From Acidobacteriota bacterium (GTDB taxonomy: Bacteria > Acidobacteriota > Vicinamibacteria > Vicinamibacterales > CAVVIG01): 64,000 bases of DNA. The DNA is taken from contig QHWB01000032.1 of NCBI GenBank assembly GCA_003222395.1, forward strand, positions 1-64,000. Direction: 5' to 3'. Under the pieces are notes generated by a model. That model ran no database searches, was not told the DNA's origin, and was given only the letters and a program-made list of their open reading frames with translations. Both the position numbers and the translations under genes were made by a program. This document shows positions 45,909 through 53,409 of this stretch, one piece after another (the stretch's first letter is position 1; each line of letters opens with the position of its first letter).

Positions 45909-46100
45909 CTACTCTCTCGTGATCGTCGTCGGTCGCGCCGACGTGACGGCCAGCACGATTCCTAACCCGACCACGACGATGGCCGAAATCAGAATCCAGA
46001 TGGCCGGCATGCGAGCGAGCGCGCCGGCCTGCCAGAGCGCGAGGCCGGCGCCCAGGACGAGGATGAAGTAGCCGATCAGATACAGGTGAATAAAACGCAT
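45909..46100 (-). CDS. Small two-helix membrane protein
   Basis: From ATG 46100 the 63-residue product is 'MRFIHLYLIGYFILVLGAGL', then 'ALWQAGALARMPAIWILISA', then 'IVVVGLGIVLAVTSARP'. It has two transmembrane helices with a short polar turn and no known family. The in-frame codons upstream are heptamer-repeat DNA, so the shorter start is preferred. Function unknown. Confidence 0.6.
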   Translation of the reverse strand: MRFIHLYLIGYFILVLGAGLALWQAGALARMPAIWILISAIVVVGLGIVLAVTSARPTTITRE

Positions 46101-46117
46101 AGCTGTCGGATGCTGTC

Positions 46118-46189
46118 GGGATTTGGGATTAGGGATTCGGGATTCGTCGGGATTCGTCTTCGAGTCCCAAATCCCGAATCCCAAATCGC
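46118..46189 (+). repeat. GGGATTC heptamer inverted repeat, intergenic
   Basis: The left arm (46118-46162) repeats GGGATTT, GGGATTA, GGGATTC, GGGATTC and GGGATTC; the right arm (46163-46189) is its reverse complement (CCCAAAT, CCCGAAT, CCCAAAT). Together they can fold into a long imperfect hairpin between the small membrane gene and the OmpA-like gene. Confidence 0.88.
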
Positions 46190-46196
46190 GTTCGCT

Positions 46197-47930
46197 TCAC
46201 TGCAAGCGCACCACCAATGCCGCGCGACGGTTCAGCCGCCGCGTCTCTTCGCGCGAGTTGTCGTACTTCGGGCGCTCTTCGCCGTAGCTGATCGTCTGGA
46301 GACGATCCGCCGTGACGCCGCGGCTCGTCAGGTAGTCCTTTACCGCGTTCGCGCGCCGGTCGCCGAGCGCGAGGTTGTATTCGGCCGTCCCGATGCTGCA
46401 GGTGTGACCCTCGATGGTCAGCCGCAGCGTCGGCGTCTCGCGCATCGCCGTCACCGCTTCGTCGAGCACGCGCGTCGCTTCGGGACGCAGCGTGTAGCGA
46501 TCGAAGTCGAAGTGCACGTCTTCGAACATGTACTGCCTGACCGGCGGCCGCGTCACGCGGATGTTCACCGTGTCGGTCGCGGTCTTGTTGTCGGTCGGAC
46601 ACGTCACCGTCACCGTCACCGGCACGCTGCCTTCCTGCTGTCCTGCGGTCCACAGCGTCTGGCGTTCGGCCGGCTGCGCCAGCGTTCCGCTCGGCGCGCT
46701 CCAGCGATACGTCACCGAACAGCTCTGCGAGTCCTGCACCGTGGCCGTCACCGTGGAGCTCTTGCCTACCTCGACCTCGCACGGATCGCACTGCACTCTC
46801 ACCGTCAGCGTGTGCTCCGGTGGGGGCGGAGGCGGTGGCGGAGGCGGTGGTGGCGGCGGCGGCGGCGGGACGTACACGCGAACGCCCGGGTGATAGCCGA
46901 TCCGGAGTTGCCAGTCGTAGTAGTCGCCGAGCTGATCGTCGTCGGTGAAGGCGAGATTGCGGGCGCGCGTCGGCACGTTCCAGCTGCCGCCGATGCCGGC
47001 GAAGAAGCCGTTCTTCGCCTGGACGGTGAGGCCGATGGTCGCGCGATGAATGTTCTCGGTTGCGGAAATCAGCGGCGGGAACGTTCCGTCGGTCGCGCGA
47101 ATCGCCGTCGCGGACGCCATCGTGATGGTGTCCTGATTGGGCACCGTCCCATTGAGCTCGCCGAACACGCGCAGGAAATTGCGGGAGGGGAAGGTGACGC
47201 CGACGCCATAGTGGAAGGCGCCGCTCGGGGCATCGAACCCGTCAGGCTTGCCGCGGAACTCCCAGCCGGCGTAACCGGCGGTTTCGACCAGCTTCGCGGC
47301 TTCCTTGCTGATGATGCCGTCGATCGAGAAGTCCGCCTTGCCAGTGCCGTTGCCCACGCTGTCCTTCGCAGTCGGCAGCTTGACGATGCCGCGGACCGCG
47401 ATGGCCAACGGATTCTGGCGGTACTCCGACCACAGGTTGACCTTCGCGCCGACATAGAAGTCGCCGACGTTATCCCCAGTCCACGCCTGGTTGACGCGCG
47501 GGTACCGATCGAGAACCCCGCCGAAGTTCGCGTCCTGGACGAACAGCGGTTTGACGTCGCGGTCGATGCGGGTGTCGAAGAGGAACGATCCGAAGATCTC
47601 CGCGCGATCCTTGATGCCGTACCCAACCGTGCCGGCGAAGTCGCCGATGTTTGTGTAGCCCTGGATGAAGTTCGTGCCGCGACGATACCCGCTAACGGAC
47701 CATTTGCCGCTCGCGAGGATTTCGCCGGTCGGCACAAACCACACACCAGTGTCGCCGAAGAACGTCGTCGTCGCGGGTCGGGTCTCCTCCGCCGCGGGGG
47801 TCGACGAGGACGGTGGTTGCGTGGCGGTGGTGCTCTGCCCCGTGGATGTCCCTGAAGACCCGCTCTGCGCACTCGCGCCCGCCGCCACGGCGAGCGCCAA
47901 CGCCCAGGCGATGGCTACGCGTCTTGCCAT
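46197..47930 (-). CDS. Outer-membrane protein with C-terminal OmpA peptidoglycan-binding domain
   Basis: The 577-residue protein has a signal peptide (MARRVAIAWALALAVAAGAS), a roughly 300-residue predicted beta-barrel region ('GDTGVWFVPTGEILASGKWS' to 'DWQLRIGYHPGVRVYV'), a run of 17 prolines, an Ig-like domain with paired Cys ('QCDPCEVEVGKSSTVTATVQ', 'VTCPTDNKTATDTVNI'), and the OmpA domain: 'MFEDVHFDFDRYTLRPEA', 'LRLTIEGHTCSIGTAEYNLA', 'LGDRRANAVKDYL' and 'ISYGEERP'. It links the outer membrane to peptidoglycan. The polyproline hinge encoded by GGCGG repeats is notable. Confidence 0.9.
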   Translation of the reverse strand: MARRVAIAWALALAVAAGASAQSGSSGTSTGQSTTATQPPSSSTPAAEETRPATTTFFGDTGVWFVPTGEILASGKWSVSGYRRGTNFIQGYTNIGDFAGTVGYGIKDRAEIFGSFLFDTRIDRDVKPLFVQDANFGGVLDRYPRVNQAWTGDNVGDFYVGAKVNLWSEYRQNPLAIAVRGIVKLPTAKDSVGNGTGKADFSIDGIISKEAAKLVETAGYAGWEFRGKPDGFDAPSGAFHYGVGVTFPSRNFLRVFGELNGTVPNQDTITMASATAIRATDGTFPPLISATENIHRATIGLTVQAKNGFFAGIGGSWNVPTRARNLAFTDDDQLGDYYDWQLRIGYHPGVRVYVPPPPPPPPPPPPPPPPPEHTLTVRVQCDPCEVEVGKSSTVTATVQDSQSCSVTYRWSAPSGTLAQPAERQTLWTAGQQEGSVPVTVTVTCPTDNKTATDTVNIRVTRPPVRQYMFEDVHFDFDRYTLRPEATRVLDEAVTAMRETPTLRLTIEGHTCSIGTAEYNLALGDRRANAVKDYLTSRGVTADRLQTISYGEERPKYDNSREETRRLNRRAALVVRLQ

Positions 47931-47987
47931 TGTCGGTCGCCTCCATTGTCGTCGGTCGAACGCGTCGATCGGTGCGCATGCTCACCA

Positions 47988-48422
47988 TCAGCGCTCGCTC
48001 GACGTCGCGTCGCCGGCCGGCTGTCCCGCGATCGGTGACGCGTCGGCGGGCGGTACGATGAGCCGGCCACGGCCGCCACGGCTGACCTGTCCGCCCTTGC
48101 GGCCGGCCGACCGGGCTTCCTCCGCGGACCATTCATGGGCCGTACCCTTCTCGTGGGCCGCCCGGCCGCCCTTGCTCGCGATCTCGCGCTGTTTTTCAGG
48201 CGACATCGACGCGAATCCTCGACGTTCTTTGCGTTCTCCAGTATTCACCATCGCCTCCCTGTTCTGCTCTGAGTTGGCGTGAACGACATAGGGACCCTTG
48301 CTGTCGGGTGGAGGGGGATCCTCGATTCGCGGGGGCCGCGGCTCGTCAGGCGGCGTTTCCGGCACCTCGTCCGGGACCTCTTTCTCGTCGTTCCTGTCCT
48401 CATCCTCGGGGCGGATCTCCAT
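47988..48422 (-). CDS. KGG-motif general stress protein
   Basis: The 144-residue acidic protein has an N-terminal Pro/Glu/Asp-rich segment and a C-terminal pair of stress_B/KGG motifs: 'RRGFASMSPEKQREIASKGG', then 'RAAHEKGTAHEWSAEEARSA' and 'GRKGGQVSRGGRG'. YciG/GsiB/Con-10-like proteins are hydrophilic, intrinsically disordered and induced by desiccation or general stress. Nothing in the adjacent DNA shows how it is controlled. Confidence 0.85.
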   Translation of the reverse strand: MEIRPEDEDRNDEKEVPDEVPETPPDEPRPPRIEDPPPPDSKGPYVVHANSEQNREAMVNTGERKERRGFASMSPEKQREIASKGGRAAHEKGTAHEWSAEEARSAGRKGGQVSRGGRGRLIVPPADASPIAGQPAGDATSSER

Positions 48423-48593
48423 CTGACCCCAGCGTTATCAAACCGCGTGCCCTGCCGCTCATTCGTGCCGAGTCTTCTAACCTCATGAGTCAAAGGAAGT
48501 TAAGCTGGACTGCCGCGCGGGGGGTCCAAACTGTGTTGCAGTGGAACACTACAGTAGGGCTGGAAGGTAGTAGCGAATGACTGCAATGCCGAG

Positions 48594-48872
48594 CTAGGCG
48601 AGGCGGATCCGGAGCGGCTTGAAATAGTCGCAGCTGGCGCAATTCCGGACGTCGAACTGGTAGCCGACAACCGGGAACCACATCGGATGCACGCAGAACA
48701 GCAGGTGGCCGTCTTCGATGGTGTGGAACCCGATGTCGGGTGGGATGCAGGCCGTACGGCGGCTGTACCAGCAGGCGCGATGACGGCGTTCGGGACCGTC
48801 CGGCTCGCGGGCGGCGTTCGACTGACCGCCCGACGCCGGATGTGGTGAGCTATTTGGTCTGCTGTGGAACAT
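48594..48872 (-). CDS. Small Cys-containing hypothetical protein
   Basis: The last 60 residues look like a real protein: 'RRTACIPPDIGFHTIEDGHL', 'LFCVHPMWFPVVGYQFDVRN' and 'CASCDYFKPLRIRLA', with a CxxC pair that could bind a metal. The first 30 residues are low-complexity, and the proposed ATG at 48872 lies inside the yggX 3' end (23-nt overlap), so the true start may be further in. No family recognised. The 170 nt between it and the KGG gene contain no gene I can support. Confidence 0.4.
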   Translation of the reverse strand: MFHSRPNSSPHPASGGQSNAAREPDGPERRHRACWYSRRTACIPPDIGFHTIEDGHLLFCVHPMWFPVVGYQFDVRNCASCDYFKPLRIRLA

Positions 48873-49182
48873 AGCCGGGTGGAAGCGCGGCGCCTTCGCC
48901 GAAGAAAAAATCTTCCATGTGCTTGGCTACCAGTTCCTGGGCTTCCTTCTGCCACGGCATGAGGCGGTACTCGTTGAGGATCATTTTCATGCGATCCTCC
49001 CAGAGCTTCCACGCCTGCGCGGAGATGTTTTCAAAGATGCGCTGACCGAGCTCGCCGGGCCACGGCGGCGCGTCGAGGCCGGGCAGCTCCTTTTGGAACT
49101 TCTTGCAGAACACCATGCGGCCGGACTTGTTGCCGACCAGCTGCTGCTCGTGTCCGGTTGTATGCCCGCAGGTATCAGCCAT
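48850..49182 (-). CDS. yggX: Fe(2+)-trafficking / oxidative-protection protein YggX
   Basis: Residues 23-100 match YggX: 'MVFCKKFQKELPGLDAPPWP', 'GELGQRIFENISAQAWKLWE', 'DRMKMILNEYRLMPWQ' and 'MEDFFFGEGAALPPGYVP', with the single conserved Cys. YggX protects Fe-S clusters from oxidation. The ATG at 49182 adds 22 residues (MADTCGHTTGHEQQLVGNKS) not usual in the family; ATG 49116 would give the classical roughly 88-residue form. Neither has a clear Shine-Dalgarno. It overlaps the end of the ATP-grasp gene by 8 nt. Confidence 0.87.
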   Translation of the reverse strand: MADTCGHTTGHEQQLVGNKSGRMVFCKKFQKELPGLDAPPWPGELGQRIFENISAQAWKLWEDRMKMILNEYRLMPWQKEAQELVAKHMEDFFFGEGAALPPGYVPQQTK

Positions 49183-50614
49183 GTTCGCGATTGTACTGCA
49201 TCGATCCGCCGGCCAGCACCGGGAATTCGGGATCGATCGCGAAGGTCAGCTCGGCGTTCGCGGCGCGAAGCGCGCGATCGACGTCGATCGGCTGTTCGGC
49301 GCGCGCGAAGATGAAGCCGAGATAGCTCGCGCCTTCGGGCAGCGGCAGCAGCAGCTGATCCTGCTTCGCCGTGATCTGCACGTCGTCGATGTTGCGCATC
49401 CGCTTTGCGGCGTCGACGCCTTCAACGCCGCGAAAGATGCCGCGTCTCGGAATCGGAATCATCATTACGCCGGACGCGCGCGGCTCGCGCCGCCACGCGC
49501 CCGGCGATTCTCCGAGCGCGTGCAGCAACAGGAGCTCCTCGAGTGGGATGTGGGACTCGGGATTCGGGATTCGGGATTTGGGATTCGAATCCCGAAGCCC
49601 GAATCCCGAATCCCGAATCGCGGCCGGCGCGAAGCGCAGCGTGCGCGCGCACAGCCCGCCGATCGGACGCGCCGCGACTTCCAGCACGAAGACGTCGACT
49701 CGTTCAGAACCTGTCCCTCGGCCAGGCTCGAGACGACCCTGAGGCGCTCGAAGGGCTGCTGCCTGAACGCGACACTCGGCGTGGATGGGACCATGGCGCA
49801 GGCCGATCGCGCGCACGGCGTTTTCGACGGTGCCGACGATCGCCCGCTGGACGGCGTCGGGCGCCGACGACGGCGTCACGTAGAGCGTTTCTTCGAAGAA
49901 CGGGCCGTCGAGCGGATCGGGTTTATCGAATATCGCCAGCGTATGAAGCGTGCCGTGATGCAGCACGCCTTCGAGCGCGAACTCGCGGCCGGGAATGAAG
50001 CCTTCGATGAGGATCGACTCGTGCGCTTCGTCGCGCTCCGCGCGGATGTCGGGCGACTCCAACAACACGCGCAGCCGGTCGACGGCGGCCGCAAGCGACG
50101 CCGGATCGTCCGCGCGCATCACGCCGCGGCTGCCTGAGAGCGCGACCGGTTTGATCACGCAGGGATACTGTGGTTGCTGGTTGCTGGTTTCTGGTTGCTG
50201 GGGGCTGGGCGCTGGGAGCTGGTTGATCGTCGTCGAAAAGAACCACGGCACTGGCAGTCCCGCGTGGCGGAAGCGTTCGCGGGTGCGGAGTTTGTGGCGC
50301 GCAATGGCTGCCGCCTCGGGCGGATTTCCCGGCAGACCGAGCGCCTGCGCAACGCGAGCGGCGATCACCGTCGGCCGATCGCCGACGACGAGGATGCCGT
50401 CGATCGGCCGCAAGCGTGCCGCATCGACAATCGCATCAACCGTCCGCGGCTCGTCATAGAAGCGAATCGGAATCGCGTGGTCCTGCCACGGGTCTTCGAG
50501 CATGTGGCAGCGATCGGTCGCGAAGACGAGCTCGACGCCGAGCCGCGCGGCCGCTTCACCGAACGACCGCGTCTGATATCCCGTCGTCGTCGCGAGCAAC
50601 AGAACCCGTGGCAT
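49175..50614 (-). CDS. ATP-grasp ligase (L-amino-acid/carboxylate-amine ligase type) with repeat insertions
   Basis: The 479-residue enzyme has the preATP-grasp fold ('MPRVLLLATTTGYQTRSF'), ATP-binding 'YPCVIKPVALSGSRGVM', 'ESILIEGFIPGREFALEGVL' and the Mg site 'VDVFVLEVAARPIGGLCA', followed by a C-terminal domain like that of L-amino-acid ligases ('SYLGFIFARAEQPIDVDRAL'). It joins a carboxylate to an amine using ATP. Two heptamer repeats are in frame: residues about 131-148 ('INQLPAPSPQQPETSNQQPQ') and about 332-357 ('IRDSGFGLRDSNPKSRIPNP'). ATG 50614 lies 32 nt after the TAG of the radical SAM gene, so the two are probably co-transcribed and may act on one product. Confidence 0.85.
   Translation of the reverse strand: MPRVLLLATTTGYQTRSFGEAAARLGVELVFATDRCHMLEDPWQDHAIPIRFYDEPRTVDAIVDAARLRPIDGILVVGDRPTVIAARVAQALGLPGNPPEAAAIARHKLRTRERFRHAGLPVPWFFSTTINQLPAPSPQQPETSNQQPQYPCVIKPVALSGSRGVMRADDPASLAAAVDRLRVLLESPDIRAERDEAHESILIEGFIPGREFALEGVLHHGTLHTLAIFDKPDPLDGPFFEETLYVTPSSAPDAVQRAIVGTVENAVRAIGLRHGPIHAECRVQAAALRAPQGRLEPGRGTGSERVDVFVLEVAARPIGGLCARTLRFAPAAIRDSGFGLRDSNPKSRIPNPESHIPLEELLLLHALGESPGAWRREPRASGVMMIPIPRRGIFRGVEGVDAAKRMRNIDDVQITAKQDQLLLPLPEGASYLGFIFARAEQPIDVDRALRAANAELTFAIDPEFPVLAGGSMQYNREHG
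49543..49620 (+). repeat. GGGATTC heptamer inverted repeat in frame in the ATP-grasp gene
   Basis: Units GGGACTC, GGGATTC, GGGATTC, GGGATTT and GGGATTC (to 49587) are followed by the reverse complement series AATCCCG (49588-49620). The two arms make a long hairpin. In the minus-strand frame they encode 'RDSGFGLRDSNPKSRIPNPE'. The motif also occurs at 46118 and, as a single arm, at 2937. Confidence 0.92.
50171..50223 (+). repeat. TTGCTGG heptamer array in frame in the ATP-grasp gene
   Basis: Seven consecutive 7-nt units (TTGCTGG, TTGCTGG, TTTCTGG, TTGCTGG, GGGCTGG, GCGCTGG, GAGCTGG). On the minus strand they encode a Gln/Pro/Ser-rich linker before the ATP-binding domain. Confidence 0.9.
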
Positions 50615-50618
50615 TCGT

Positions 50619-50644
50619 TCCAGCTCCCAGCTCCCAGCTCCCAG
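50619..50644 (-). repeat. GAGCTGG heptamer array before the ATP-grasp start codon
   Basis: Three and a half units of GAGCTGG (minus strand) run from just after the radical SAM stop to within 5 nt of the ATP-grasp ATG. The GGGAG in each unit could serve as the ribosome binding site, so the repeat may set translation of the ligase gene. Confidence 0.8.
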
Positions 50645-50646
50645 CA

Positions 50647-52065
50647 CTAAATCAGAGCCACCTGCTCTGGATTCGGCTCCGCTCAACAGTACCAAGGCTC
50701 ATTGAGATAGGGCACGGTCGCGCGATCGCGGAATGGTCTCGCCGAAGGAGACGGCATCCCGGCGCGATCATGCGCGAGCCTGCTCACTTCTTCGAACACC
50801 ACCCGGCGATCCGCGGTAAGGCGCATGCCGACGATCGTGCTCACCTCCTGATGCAACGCGTCGACCGCGCGATCGGGATGCGTCCAGCGATAGGTGAGCG
50901 TCTTCGGATCGAACGCGCCGACATGCGGTCTCATCTCCGGTGTCGTGAGCAGCCGCGAACCCTCGGGCAGCAGCAGGCGGATGGCGAGCTGAATCGGCGC
51001 GACGTGGTCGACGAGATCGAGCCCGGCGATCGTGTCGAGCAGATCGCAATAGCTCTCTGGCGTCAGCCACGGATGAAAGGCGACGAACGTCGGGATGAGC
51101 GTGACGCCGGCGGCCGCGCAGACGTCGACCGCATCGAAGAAGTCGGCGCGCGTGTGCCCTTTGTCGAAGATCGTGAGCACACGATCGTCCAGCGATTCGA
51201 TTGCGCTCGTGACGAACGCGCATCCCGTTTCGGCGAGCCGCGGCAGCAGCGCGCGGTGCCGAAGCAGGTGCTCGACCTTGATTGTCACGTCGTAGCTGAC
51301 CGAAGGGTGCGCCGCATGGAGCGCTTCGACGATCCGCATCGCGTGCGTGGGACCGTTGAAGAAATCTGGATCGCCGAACGTGATGTGCCCCGCGCCGCCG
51401 GCGACCTGCGCCGCGACGTCGGCGAGGACGACGCCAGGCGGGACGATGCGGAATTGCCCGTTGTAAATCGGCACGACCGGGCAATGGCGGCACAGATGTT
51501 TGCAGCCGCGGCTCGCTTCGGTGTACCCCACCGCACGTGTCGTCCCGTCGGGCAATTGGAGCGTGGCGTATTTCGAGAGCGGAGGAAGCGTCGATCGATC
51601 GGGGACGAGGAAGCGAATCCGCGGAATCTGTGGCGCGGGCCTTTCAGGCCCGCGTTGGCGGCCCTGAAAGGCCCGCCCCACAGCGCCCTGTGTTGTGGCG
51701 CCGGCCCACTGCGTCAGCTCTTCCTCGAATTCGCCGCCGAACACCGCGTCGACGCCAATCGATCGGAGCCACTGCCCGTTGAGCGGCGCGTAGAGCCCGT
51801 ACGCGCAGATTCGCGCCGACCGGTTCAGCGCGCGCGCCTTCGCGATGACGGGCGCGGCCAGGCGCGTGGCCGTGTGCATCGGGAGATGGAACGCGATGAC
51901 GTCGGCCGACTTGACGTCGGCATCGCGCAGCCGCTCCTTCGACACGTCGACGCAGACGACGTCCCAGCCGCCGGTGCGCAGCCAGGCCGCAGGCGACGCG
52001 AGTCCGAAGGGCTGGCGGCCCATTTCGTAGGTGCTGATGAGAAGCGCTTGCATTCTGTCGACCAT
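50647..52065 (-). CDS. Radical SAM selenoprotein with C-terminal CUAEP tail (TGA read as Sec)
   Basis: An N-terminal B12-binding-like Rossmann domain (about residues 5-120) is followed by a radical SAM barrel with the cluster motif 'ASRGCKHLCRHCPVVPIYNG' (CxxxCxxC) and 'HITFGDPDFFNGP'. The apparent stop at 50685-50683 is TGA. Reading it as selenocysteine (residue 461) gives '...LNEPWYC-U-AEPNPEQVALI' ending at TAG 50647. C-U-A-E-P is the tail I know from a named radical SAM family, CUAEP/CCAEP. A 6-bp hairpin with a GG-containing loop follows the TGA (50669-50653). A REP-like insertion sits at about residues 128-146. The ATP-grasp gene is next downstream. The reaction catalysed is unknown. 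Confidence 0.85.
50653..50669 (-). promoter_or_regulatory. Candidate bacterial SECIS element
   Basis: On the minus strand the 17 nt form CAGAGC-AGGTG-GCTCTG, a perfect 6-bp stem with a 5-nt loop containing GG. The loop GG lies 20 nt after the TGA, within the 16-37 nt spacing described for bSECIS elements recognised by SelB. It is part of the coding sequence of the tail. Confidence 0.7.
51629..51682 (+). repeat. REP-like inverted pair in frame in the radical SAM gene
   Basis: The left arm 51629-51654 (TGTGGCGCGGGCCTTTCAGG then CCCGCG) and the right arm 51659-51682 (CGGCCCTGAAAGGCCCGCCC then CACA) are inverted copies separated by 4 nt. Here the GTGG feet face outward, the reverse of the arrangement in allB and glcE. 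It encodes 'GAVGRAFQGRQRGPERPAPQ'. Confidence 0.9.
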
Positions 52066-52121
52066 CTGCCTCGCCGATGCTCAATCAACATTCTGACATA
52101 TGGTCTGTTAGACTCGCGCGC

Positions 52122-53405
52122 ATGGGCATCGCCCGCCCGCGCACCGCGCATCCGCCCGGCCTGTACGTGATGTTCTTCACCGAGCTGTGGGAGCGCTACA
52201 GCTTCTACTCGATGATGGCGATTCTGTCGCTGTACATGAACGAAGCGCTCCACTTCGACGTCGCGCACGTCGGCCGCGTCTATGGAGCGTACACGGCGGG
52301 CGTCTATTTTCTGCCGCTGTTCGGCGGCCTGCTCGCCGACCGCGTGCTCGGCTTCAACCGCGCGATTGTCGGGGGCGGCGTTCTGATGATGTTCGGGCAC
52401 CTCGTGCTCGGCATCGAATCGCTGCCGTTCTTCTATCTCGGACTCGTACTGCTGGCGTCCGGCAGCGGCCTGCTGAAGCCAAATGTCTCGACGATCGTCG
52501 GCAACCTCTATCGCGACCGTCCCGACCTGCGCGATCAAGGCTTCAACATCTTCTACATGGGGATCAACCTCGGCGCCTTCTTCGCGCCGCTGGCGGTGTC
52601 GTGGCTGCGCACGCGCTACGGCTGGAGCATCGCGTTCATGTCGGCCGCGGTCGCAATGCTGTTGTCGCTGCTGGTCTATACGGGGTTCAACCGGCATGTT
52701 CGAGATGCGGCGGCGAGAGTCGAAAAAGGATCGGCCGAGGAGCAGTCGGTCCCGCCCGACGAGGCGCGCTCCCGCGTGATCACGCTGCTCGCCGTGTTCG
52801 CGATCTCGACGGTGTTCTGGCTCGCCTTCTACCAGATTTTCTACACGTTCACGTTCTGGGCGCGCGACAACACGATCACATCGTGGCCGCCGGAACGGTT
52901 CCAGGTCTTCGAGCCGCTTGGCGTCATCCTGCTCTCACCCGTGCTCGTCGCCGTGTGGGTCTGGCTCCAGCGGCGCAGGCGCGAGCCGTCGACGCCAGTG
53001 AAAATGCTCCTCGGCGTCGTCCTCGTCGCAGCGGCGTTCGGCCTGCTCGCATCGGCCGCGCTCGGCGGCGGCGATGCCGGCCGCGTGTCAGCGCAATGGC
53101 TGATCTGGGCCAACGTGCTGATTGCGATTGGCGAAATCTGTCTGAGCCCGATGGGGCTCTCGCTCGTCAACCGGCTCGCGCCGCCGAGGAGCCGCGGCCT
53201 GCTCATGGGCGGATGGTTCGTGAGCCTCGCGCTCGGCGGCTACCTCGCCGGCTACATCGGCGGCCGTTGGGACCAGATGCCGCACAGTCGCTTTTTCATG
53301 ATGGTCCTCGCGATCCTGATCGCGACGGCGCTGCCCCTCAGCTTCATGATCCCGCAGATCAAGCGCACGCTGCACCGGGCCGAACCGGCGGCGATGGCAC
53401 AATAG
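52122..53405 (+). CDS. POT/PTR2-family proton-dependent peptide transporter
   Basis: The 427-residue, roughly 12-helix carrier has the POT signature 'FFTELWERYSFYSMMAILSL' (ExxERxxYY-like), 'LLADRVLGFNRAIV', 'GSGLLKPNVSTIVGNLY' and 'NIFYMGINLGAFFAPL', all in the substrate and proton path of di/tripeptide symporters. It is shorter than the usual 490-500 residues, which suggests a lack of the two extra helices. ATG 52122 is preferred over 52077, which adds an unrelated leader. It is divergent from the radical SAM gene; a weak promoter-like pair (TCAACA, 18 nt, TAGACT) lies in the gap. Confidence 0.88.
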   Translation: MGIARPRTAHPPGLYVMFFTELWERYSFYSMMAILSLYMNEALHFDVAHVGRVYGAYTAGVYFLPLFGGLLADRVLGFNRAIVGGGVLMMFGHLVLGIESLPFFYLGLVLLASGSGLLKPNVSTIVGNLYRDRPDLRDQGFNIFYMGINLGAFFAPLAVSWLRTRYGWSIAFMSAAVAMLLSLLVYTGFNRHVRDAAARVEKGSAEEQSVPPDEARSRVITLLAVFAISTVFWLAFYQIFYTFTFWARDNTITSWPPERFQVFEPLGVILLSPVLVAVWVWLQRRRREPSTPVKMLLGVVLVAAAFGLLASAALGGGDAGRVSAQWLIWANVLIAIGEICLSPMGLSLVNRLAPPRSRGLLMGGWFVSLALGGYLAGYIGGRWDQMPHSRFFMMVLAILIATALPLSFMIPQIKRTLHRAEPAAMAQ

Positions 53406-53409
53406 CGCC

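Noticed and set aside
48423-48593. tRNA or small RNA in the 170-nt gap
   Set aside because: No cloverleaf, anticodon arm or strong stem could be built; nothing convincing is seen.
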